This document shows, one piece after another, positions 1 through 4,792 of a DNA stretch of 10,606 bases. The position numbers and the translations under genes are program-made. The stretch's first letter is position 1. The number at the start of each line of letters is the position of its first letter. The notes beneath the pieces were generated by a model. The model had not been told where the DNA came from. It did not search any database and saw only the letters and a program-made list of their open reading frames with translations. This DNA is from Clostridiales bacterium. GTDB lineage: Bacteria; Bacillota; Clostridia; Christensenellales; Borkfalkiaceae. The stretch covers positions 1 to 10,606 of the forward strand of contig JAJWOJ010000044.1 of assembly GCA_021635425.1 (NCBI GenBank), read 5' to 3'.

Positions 1-60
1 GCTTTTCACTGTGCTACAAACGCAGACGAAAGGCGATAAATCGGACGGCAAAACGACATA
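1..60. other. Left edge, no secure gene
   Basis: No gene can be supported here. One plus-strand frame is open from base 2 to a TAG at 59-61 and could be the last 19 codons of a gene entering from the left, reading LFTVLQTQTKGDKSDGKTT. A second plus-strand frame is also open and Arg/Lys rich, so openness alone means little. The piece is too short to identify. Confidence 0.2.
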
Positions 61-89
61 GAAAAACCGAGCGTTTAGAACACTCGGTT
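61..89 (-). terminator. Possible second terminator behind the tRNA operon
   Basis: Read on the minus strand, a perfect 7-bp stem AACCGAG/CTCGGTT (83-89 with 65-71) encloses an 11-base loop and runs straight into a short T run (62-66). That is a weak but recognisable Rho-independent terminator. It lies about 50 bases beyond the main tRNA terminator and may be a back-up. On the plus strand the same stem has no T run after it, so it would be poor for a gene arriving from the left. Confidence 0.45.
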
Positions 90-141
90 AAAGTGTGTAA
101 TGTTTTTATCGTTTGATTTTAAGTCCGAAATAATCTCTTGT

Positions 142-183
142 AAAAAACAAAACGAACTCAAGATTTTCTCTCGGGTTCGTTTT
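142..183 (-). terminator. Rho-independent terminator of the tRNA operon
   Basis: On the minus strand, nine bases after the CCA end of tRNA-Lys(CTT), the arms at 170-183 and 149-162 form a 14-bp stem. Its outer nine pairs, AAAACGAAC/GTTCGTTTT, are perfect, followed by one C-A mismatch and one G-U pair. The loop has seven bases, and the stem is followed by G and six T residues (142-147). Position, stem and T run all fit the end of the tRNA transcript. Confidence 0.87.
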
Positions 184-192
184 ATTCTTGTT

Positions 193-268
193 TGGTGCAC
201 CTTCGGGGACTCGAACCCCGGACCCAATGATTAAGAGTCATTTGCTCTACCAACTGAGCTAAAGGTGC
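193..268 (-). tRNA. tRNA-Lys(CTT)
   Basis: This 76-base tRNA has a perfect acceptor stem GCACCTT/AAGGTGC, discriminator A and an encoded CCA (193-195). The D stem is GCTC/GAGC, the anticodon stem AATGA/TCATT, the loop CTCTTAA with anticodon CTT at 235-233, and the T arm CGGGG-TTCGAGT-CCCCG. It reads AAG. It is the last tRNA of the operon and begins at the base directly after the CCA of tRNA-Lys(TTT), with no spacer, so one cut would produce both the 3' end of one and the 5' end of the other. Confidence 0.96.
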
Positions 269-344
269 TGGTGATTCATCGGGGACTCGAACCCCGGACA
301 ACATGATTAAAAGTCATGTGCTCTACCGCCTGAGCTAATGAACC
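269..344 (-). tRNA. tRNA-Lys(TTT)
   Basis: This 76-base tRNA has acceptor stem GGTTCAT/ATGAATC with one G-U pair at 2-71, discriminator A and an encoded CCA (269-271). The anticodon stem is CATGA/TCATG and the loop CTTTTAA carries anticodon TTT at 311-309. The T arm is identical to that of the neighbouring tRNA-Lys(CTT). It reads AAA and, by wobble, AAG. The next upstream gene, tRNA-Gln, is 20 bases away. Confidence 0.96.
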
Positions 345-364
345 GTATTAAATTTTTCAAACTT

Positions 365-439
365 TGGCTGGGGTGGCAGGATTTGAACCTACGAATACTG
401 GAATCAAAATCCAGTGCCTTACCGCTTGGCGACACCCCA
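365..439 (-). tRNA. tRNA-Gln(TTG)
   Basis: This 75-base tRNA starts with T, as bacterial tRNA-Gln often does. The acceptor stem is TGGGGTG/CACCCCA, the discriminator G, and CCA is encoded (365-367). The anticodon stem is CTGGA/TCCAG and the loop TTTTGAT carries anticodon TTG at 407-405. The T loop TTCAAAT is normal. It reads CAA and CAG, and it lies 10 bases after tRNA-His in the transcript. Confidence 0.96.
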
Positions 440-449
440 ATAAAGTTAA

Positions 450-527
450 TGGGGCGGGAGATGGGAGTCGAACCCACGACCTTCAGGACCACAATCTGAC
501 GCTCTAACCAACTGCGCTACTCCCGCC
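450..527 (-). tRNA. tRNA-His(GTG)
   Basis: This is a 78-base tRNA counting the extra 5' G (base 527) that histidine tRNAs carry at position -1, which faces C73. The acceptor stem is GCGGGAG/CTCCCGC and CCA is encoded (450-452). The loop TTGTGGT holds anticodon GTG at 492-490. The last anticodon-stem pair, 31-39, is A facing C (495 and 487 on the plus strand), a mismatch next to the loop. Everything else is regular, so the gene is probably functional. Confidence 0.95.
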
Positions 528-535
528 ATAAGGCT

Positions 536-612
536 TGGTGCGCCTGAAGGGATTCGAACCCCTGACACCCGCCTTAGAAGGGCGGTGCTCTATCCAACTG
601 AGCTACAGGCGC
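536..612 (-). tRNA. tRNA-Arg(TCT)
   Basis: This 77-base tRNA has acceptor stem GCGCCTG/CAGGCGC, discriminator A and an encoded CCA (536-538). The GC-rich anticodon stem is CCGCC/GGCGG, the loop CTTCTAA has anticodon TCT at 578-576, and the T loop TTCGAAT is normal. It reads AGA and AGG. It sits eight bases upstream of tRNA-His. Confidence 0.96.
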
Positions 613-633
613 ATTTGTGTCGGTAGAATCCCT

Positions 634-654
634 GATTTATCGATAAATCGATAA
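634..654. repeat. Palindrome and tandem ATCGATAA in the tRNA spacer
   Basis: The spacer between tRNA-Gly and tRNA-Arg contains a perfect 16-bp palindrome, GATTTATCGATAAATC (634-649), overlapping a twofold tandem repeat of ATCGATAA (639-646 and 647-654). It abuts the CCA end of tRNA-Gly. A role in tRNA processing or protein binding is possible but nothing here proves one. Confidence 0.6.
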
Positions 655-728
655 TGGAGCGGGTGATGGGAATCGGACCCACGCAACCAGCTTGGAAGGC
701 TGGTGTTCTACCATTGAACTACACCCGC
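655..728 (-). tRNA. tRNA-Gly(TCC)
   Basis: This is the first tRNA of the operon, 74 bases. The acceptor stem is GCGGGTG/CACCCGC, the discriminator T, and CCA is encoded (655-657). The D arm keeps the GG pair, the anticodon stem is CCAGC/GCTGG, and the loop CTTCCAA has anticodon TCC at 696-694. It reads GGA and GGG. The T loop is TCCGATT where TTCGATT would be expected, so position 55 (base 676) is C instead of the nearly universal U that becomes pseudouridine. All stems are intact, apart from a G-U pair at 49-65. Confidence 0.94.
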
Positions 729-748
729 GTCACTCACAATGCTTGTAT

Positions 749-777
749 ATTCTATCAAAAATATTTAGTATTGTCAA
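749..777 (-). promoter_or_regulatory. Sigma-A promoter of the tRNA operon
   Basis: On the minus strand a perfect -35 box TTGACA (772-777) is separated by exactly 17 bases from a -10 box TAGAAT (749-754), one base from consensus. Transcription would begin near base 742, leaving a leader of about 14 bases before tRNA-Gly. Upstream of the -35 box lie a direct repeat GTAAAA-CCCC-GTAAAA (782-797) and A/T tracts (about 798-825) that could act as an UP element. This is the strongest promoter in the window, as expected for stable RNA genes. Confidence 0.88.
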
Positions 778-955
778 ACGATTTTACGGGGTTTTACAAA
801 AAAAATCAAAGTTTTTTCTAACAGATAAATACAGCACTTTACGCTCTTGAATTTTACCGTTTTAATCATCTGAAATACTACTTTAGAAAAGTCTGTCCGA
901 TAAAACAATTCTAAACTTTACACGTTATCTCGCGAAACTCTGAAACGCTAAAAAT
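778..955. other. AT-rich spacer between the opp operon and the tRNA promoter
   Basis: No gene is visible here. I looked on the minus strand for a terminator of the opp operon and found none that convinces. The best candidates are a 5-bp ACTTT/AAAGT stem without a T run, and an A6/T6 pairing that ends in T8 but has no G-C pairs. Opp transcripts may therefore end imprecisely or continue into the tRNA operon. Confidence 0.5.
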
Positions 956-1234
956 CTATTTAAGCCAAAGCCGTAAAAGCACTGCCACGGCGGCAAAAGC
1001 GACTATCCCTAAAAGCAAACGCGGCAAAAAATACATATATGCCGCTTTGAGCATTGCTCTGCGCTCTTTTTTCGTCACCTTTACTCCTTCCGTCTTTTTT
1101 TTCTTTGCTGCGACGGAAGGAAGGTTTTCCATACTGTATACCGTATGCCCGTCGTCAACATAGACGGGCTTCTTTTTTTTCTTTGGTTTTTTTACGTCAT
1201 TTTCGCCCGAATCGGGCGTGTTTTTATCAATCAC
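956..1234 (-). CDS. Small Lys-rich single-span membrane protein
   Basis: This 92-residue protein has a hydrophilic, very Lys-rich first two thirds, with K runs at residues 15-22 and 44-47 and a basic KKERR at 55-59. One hydrophobic segment follows at about 64-90. By the positive-inside rule the N-terminus should be cytoplasmic. Between the Lys runs lies YVDDGHTVYSMENL (25-38). I have an impression of similar DDGxTxxxM stretches in other small clostridial membrane proteins but cannot assign a function. The start is firm: its ATG overlaps the oppF stop in a 4-base ATGA, so the two are likely translationally coupled, and it is the last gene of the operon. It superficially resembles SecE in size and single span but lacks a SecE motif. 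The gene contains three A runs of 7-8 bases, places prone to slippage. Confidence 0.82.
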   Translation of the reverse strand: MIDKNTPDSGENDVKKPKKKKKPVYVDDGHTVYSMENLPSVAAKKKKTEGVKVTKKERRAMLKAAYMYFLPRLLLGIVAFAAVAVLLRLWLK

Positions 1235-2439
1235 GACTGCTTACCGCCGTTCTGATTTTCGTCGTTCTGTTCTTTATTTTCGACCGAAGATTTGTTATGC
1301 TTGAATACGCCTTTTACTTTCGTGACAATCGATTTAGCCTTCTTCTCTGCGACAAGGCGTGCGGCTTCCGCTTCATCGTGAATGCGTTTTTCTTCCAATT
1401 CGGCAAATTCCCTGTCGTATTTCGGAAGATTTGCCATAACTTCCTTATCGTAAAGATGGCAAGCTACGAAATGACCTTTGCCGACCTCATGATATTCGGG
1501 AACGTTCATTTTGCAAACGCTCATACATTCCGAACATCTCGTGTGGAATTTACAGCCTTTAGGCGGATTTGCGGGCGACGGGATATCTCCTTCGAGAATA
1601 ATTCTCTTCATCTTATAATCGGGATCGGGAACAGGAACAGCCGAGAAAAGAGCCTTCGTGTAAGGATGAAGCGGGTTATCGAATATTTCGTCTGTTTCGC
1701 CGAGTTCCATCATATTGCCGAGATACATAACGAGTATCTGATCGGTGATGTATTTTACGACAGAAAGATCATGCGAAATGAAAACATAAGTAAGCCCGAG
1801 TTTTTTCTGTAAGTCCTTCAATAAGTTGATTATCTGCGCCTGAATGGAAACATCGAGTGCGGAAACAGGCTCGTCGCAAACGACAAGCTTCGGGTTTACG
1901 GCGAGCGCTCTCGCGATACAAATTCTCTGTCTTTGTCCGCCGGAAAATTCGTGCGGATATCTGTCGTAATGCTGAGGTTGAAGCCCGCATTTCTTCATTA
2001 TATCGAGAACGTATGCGTGTACTTCTTCCTTCGGTACGATTTTGTGTATTCTTACGGCTTCGGCGATTATGTTGCCGACCGTCATTCTCGGCGGCAAAGA
2101 AGAATACGGATCCTGAAAAATGAGCTGAATATCGGTTCTGTATTTAGCCATTTCCTTGCGGGTTATCTTTGTTATGTCCTCGCCTTCGAAAATTATCTGT
2201 CCGCCGTCGGAATTATAAAGCTTTAAAATCGTTCTTCCGAGTGTGGTTTTCCCGCAACCGGACTCGCCGACTATACCGATCGTCGTACCTGTTTTAACCT
2301 TAAACGAAACGTTATCCACGGCTTTAAGGTAAGCCAAAGGCTTGCCGAAGACCGATTTTTTTATAACGAAATATTTTTTCAGGTTGTTTACTTCGAGAAT
2401 GTTCTCGACTTTACCCGATTTTACAGGTGTGTTACTCAT
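1231..2439 (-). CDS. oppF: Oligopeptide ABC transporter ATPase OppF
   Basis: One of the two cytoplasmic ATPases that power peptide uptake through OppBC. All ABC motifs are present in the 402 residues: Walker A GESGCGKT (58-65), Q-loop Q109, signature FSGGQ (165-169), Walker B LVVCDEP (185-191), D-loop SALD (193-196) and H-loop H223. The Opp/Dpp C-terminal region follows, with NPLHPYTKAL from 255. Cysteines C296, C302, C309 and C327 occupy the places known in this family to bind a [4Fe-4S] cluster, and there is an extra C305. The usual protein ends near 330; here a charged, mostly helical tail of about 70 residues continues to the end. A GGAG Shine-Dalgarno (2448-2451) lies eight bases before the ATG, in the 20-base gap after oppD. 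OppF is preferred over DppF because of gene order A-B-C-D-F, but the substrate (oligopeptide, dipeptide or other) is not certain. Confidence 0.93.
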   Translation of the reverse strand: MSNTPVKSGKVENILEVNNLKKYFVIKKSVFGKPLAYLKAVDNVSFKVKTGTTIGIVGESGCGKTTLGRTILKLYNSDGGQIIFEGEDITKITRKEMAKYRTDIQLIFQDPYSSLPPRMTVGNIIAEAVRIHKIVPKEEVHAYVLDIMKKCGLQPQHYDRYPHEFSGGQRQRICIARALAVNPKLVVCDEPVSALDVSIQAQIINLLKDLQKKLGLTYVFISHDLSVVKYITDQILVMYLGNMMELGETDEIFDNPLHPYTKALFSAVPVPDPDYKMKRIILEGDIPSPANPPKGCKFHTRCSECMSVCKMNVPEYHEVGKGHFVACHLYDKEVMANLPKYDREFAELEEKRIHDEAEAARLVAEKKAKSIVTKVKGVFKHNKSSVENKEQNDENQNGGKQS

Positions 2440-2459
2440 TTATAATTCTCCAACAAAGC

Positions 2460-3620
2460 TTACTTTTCGTATAAGTAGCAGGAAACGAAATGTTCGTCGT
2501 TAATTTTTATTTCTTTCGGGTATGTCCCGTCGCACTTTCCTATGCATTTTCCGCATCTGTTCTTGAAATAACAGTTGTTCGGAAGGTTGATTGGGTTAGG
2601 AACCTGCCCCGGGATAGAATAAAGAGGTGCGTTCGAATCGGACGTGATAAGCGGTTTACTCTTCTGAAGCCCCATAGTGTAAGGGTGAAGCGGGTTATGG
2701 AAAATTTCTTTTGCCGTTCCCCTTTCGATAGCCTTGCCTGCGTACATAACGACGACTTCGTCTGCCATTTCGGCGATTACGCCGAGGTCGTGTGTTATAA
2801 GCATTATGGAACAACCCTGATTGACCTGTAAATCCCTTAAAAGCTCGAGAATCTGAGCCTGAATGGTAACGTCCAGAGCGGTTGTAGGTTCGTCTGCGAT
2901 GATAAGCTTCGGATTGCCTGCAAGAGCCATCGCTATCATTACTCTTTGTCTCATTCCGCCCGATAACTCGTGAGGATATGCCTCATAGAAACGCTCGGGC
3001 ATGGATATGCCGACTTTTTTCAACATTTCTATACTGTATTCCTTAACCTGCTCTTTCGTGAGTTCGGGTTTATGAAGGAAAGAAAGCTCGTCGAGCTGAT
3101 AACCTATCGTAAACACGGGGTTTAAGCTCGTCATCGGTTCCTGAAATATCATCGTGATATCCTGCCCGCGGATTTTATGCATAGCTTCCGTAGGCATTTT
3201 CGTGATATCATAAGCAAGTTTTTTGCCGTTTGAGTCGTACCCGAGCTTATCCGAGTTAAACCTTATCGCACCGCCGGTAATCTGACCTTGGGGAGCTGCG
3301 ACAAGTTGCATGACGGAAAGCGAAGTTACGCTCTTCCCGCAACCCGACTCGCCAACGACGCCGATAATTTTGTTTTTAGGAATTGAAAACGATACGCCGT
3401 CAACGGATTTTACCGTTCCCCTGTCCGTGAAGAAGCTGGTATGAAGATCGTCGATTTCTATGAGATTGTTTTCGTCGTTCATAACCGTGGTATATTCGGC
3501 TTCAGTGCGCTTAACGCGCTTTAAAGCTTCGTAATACTTCATTTGCTTGACGTTATATTTAATTATCTCGCGGCTTTCTTTTATAGAAAGGTATTCGTTG
3601 TTTTTTTCTTTTTTAAACAT
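2460..3620 (-). CDS. oppD: Oligopeptide ABC transporter ATPase OppD
   Basis: The partner ATPase of OppF, 386 residues. Motifs in order: Walker A GESGCGKS (90-97), Q-loop Q160, signature LSGGM (219-223), Walker B LIIADEP (239-245), D-loop TALD (247-250), H-loop H277. The C-terminal Opp/Dpp region from about 308 (HNPLHPYT) has the cluster-type cysteines C350, C356, C363 and C381, plus C359 at the same relative place as the extra cysteine in OppF. Two parts are longer than usual: about 45 residues before the normal start of the family, and a stretch around 121-150 before the Q-loop. A shorter protein from Met47 would have the normal length, but only the first ATG has a good ribosome binding site, so the long form is preferred. 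Sixty-five bases and a hairpin separate it from oppC. Confidence 0.94.
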   Translation of the reverse strand: MFKKEKNNEYLSIKESREIIKYNVKQMKYYEALKRVKRTEAEYTTVMNDENNLIEIDDLHTSFFTDRGTVKSVDGVSFSIPKNKIIGVVGESGCGKSVTSLSVMQLVAAPQGQITGGAIRFNSDKLGYDSNGKKLAYDITKMPTEAMHKIRGQDITMIFQEPMTSLNPVFTIGYQLDELSFLHKPELTKEQVKEYSIEMLKKVGISMPERFYEAYPHELSGGMRQRVMIAMALAGNPKLIIADEPTTALDVTIQAQILELLRDLQVNQGCSIMLITHDLGVIAEMADEVVVMYAGKAIERGTAKEIFHNPLHPYTMGLQKSKPLITSDSNAPLYSIPGQVPNPINLPNNCYFKNRCGKCIGKCDGTYPKEIKINDEHFVSCYLYEK

Positions 3621-3626
3621 TTAAAA

Positions 3627-3633
3627 CCTCTTT
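3627..3633 (-). promoter_or_regulatory. Ribosome binding site that fixes the oppD start
   Basis: AAAGAGG lies six bases before the ATG at 3620. The alternative in-frame ATG at 3480-3482 (Met47) is preceded by ACCACGGTT and has no Shine-Dalgarno. This supports the 386-residue OppD with its N-terminal extension. Confidence 0.75.
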
Positions 3634-3644
3634 GGAGCAACTTG

Positions 3645-3669
3645 TTTCGGCAAATACTCTCTGCCGAAA
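3645..3669 (-). promoter_or_regulatory. Hairpin in the oppC-oppD gap
   Basis: A perfect 8-bp stem TTTCGGCA/TGCCGAAA with a 9-base loop lies in the longer-than-average 65-base gap. No T run follows, so it is unlikely to be a strong terminator. An mRNA stability or processing element that sets ATPase against permease levels is a reasonable guess. Confidence 0.5.
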
Positions 3670-3685
3670 ACGCACCTGTCGGAAA

Positions 3686-4789
3686 TTACTTCCTTGCCTT
3701 CGGATCCATTGCGTCGCGAAGACCGTCTCCGACGAAGTTGAAGCCTAAAACGGCAATTACAATCATTATACCTGCGGGAAGCCACATGTTCATGTGATTG
3801 CTGAGGATTACGGGGTTATCCGCCTTGGAAATCATAGTTCCCCAGGCAGCTTTTGGCGGCTGAACGCCGAGACCGAGATATGAAAGCGTGGATTCGTACA
3901 AAATTACGCTTCCTAAACCCAACGTCATCGATACGATGAGCTGAGGCATAACATTCGGAAGAAGGTGAACGAAAATTCTTCTCCAAGTCGGGATACCCAT
4001 AACCTCCGTAGCCGTCATGTATTCCTGCTCTCTGAGAGATAAAATCTGACCTCTTACAAGCCTTGCAACGCCGCTCCAGCTGAACAACGTTATCATAGCC
4101 ATGAGGAAATAAATCTGCTTATCTGCCGAAACATCCCACGAGTTTATAACCGACGAAGCGATAAGAAGAATCGGGAGCGTCGGAACACAGTTGAATATAT
4201 CGACTATTCTCATTATAATCTGATCGACAATTCCGCCGAAATAGCCTGCTATTCCGCCTAAAATTACGCCGATCAAAGTTTCCAATATAACGACGATGAA
4301 GCCGATTGTAAGCGAAATCCTTCCGCCGTACATCAAACGAACGAAAATATCGAGTCCGTTATCGTCCGTACCGAGCAAATGCTCGCGGGAAGGCGCGGCG
4401 TACATTCTGTATGCCTGAGTTATCGAAACGACTTCGGTTATTTCGATAACGTTTCCGTCTTTATCTTTATAACTGGTCATATTTTCGTCTTCGACCGTCG
4501 TTTCTGCCGAATCGGGTACCGTTTCTTCCCACTTCGTGTAAATCACGGGACCCAAGAAGGAGAATGCAAAGAGGAAAACAAGCATAACGATGCCGACGAT
4601 TGAAAGTTTGGAACGGAAAAATCTGCGCAAAACGAGCCTTACGGGACTCATTTCCTTGAATGTTTCCATTTCTTTAACCTGCGTTTCGGCTTCGACTTCT
4701 TCCGACGCTATTCTTTCCGCTTCGGTTTCGTTTTCGGTTTCTTTTATTTTTTCGGTTTCTTCAATTATTTCGATATCTTTTTCATCCAT
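3686..4789 (-). CDS. oppC: Oligopeptide ABC transporter permease OppC
   Basis: Membrane subunit that pairs with OppB to form the peptide channel; 367 residues. Hydrophobic segments fall near 62-83, 157-180, 187-212, 225-240, 283-303 and 337-355, the six expected. The family motif HLLGTDDNGLDIFVRLMYGG (137-156) follows the first span, and the EAA loop that touches the ATPases lies at about 256-279 (EYMTATEVMG, then HLLPN). The first 49 residues form an acidic cytoplasmic tail with 17 Glu in the first 46, followed by the usual SPVRLVLRRFFRSKLS. About 45 extra extracytoplasmic residues lie between span 1 and the HLLGTD motif. The start has a GGAG (4798-4801) within the oppB 3' end, eight bases upstream, and the two genes are three bases apart, so translational coupling is likely. 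Confidence 0.94.
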   Translation of the reverse strand: MDEKDIEIIEETEKIKETENETEAERIASEEVEAETQVKEMETFKEMSPVRLVLRRFFRSKLSIVGIVMLVFLFAFSFLGPVIYTKWEETVPDSAETTVEDENMTSYKDKDGNVIEITEVVSITQAYRMYAAPSREHLLGTDDNGLDIFVRLMYGGRISLTIGFIVVILETLIGVILGGIAGYFGGIVDQIIMRIVDIFNCVPTLPILLIASSVINSWDVSADKQIYFLMAMITLFSWSGVARLVRGQILSLREQEYMTATEVMGIPTWRRIFVHLLPNVMPQLIVSMTLGLGSVILYESTLSYLGLGVQPPKAAWGTMISKADNPVILSNHMNMWLPAGIMIVIAVLGFNFVGDGLRDAMDPKARK

Positions 4790-4792
4790 AAA

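Noticed and set aside
307..492. 61-codon minus-strand open frame within the tRNA cluster
   Set aside because: It spans three tRNA genes with complete cloverleaf structure, so it is not a protein gene.
956..1234. Small membrane protein as SecE
   Set aside because: Size and single C-terminal span fit, but the conserved SecE motif is missing and the neighbours are opp genes, not nusG or ribosomal protein genes.
1054..1812. Plus-strand open frame of 252 codons opposite oppF and the small gene
   Set aside because: It crosses two minus-strand genes joined by a 4-base overlap, and its translation shows no sensible domains.
3480..3482. Alternative shorter start for oppD at Met47
   Set aside because: It would give the usual family length, but no Shine-Dalgarno precedes it, whereas the upstream ATG has AAAGAGG at good spacing.
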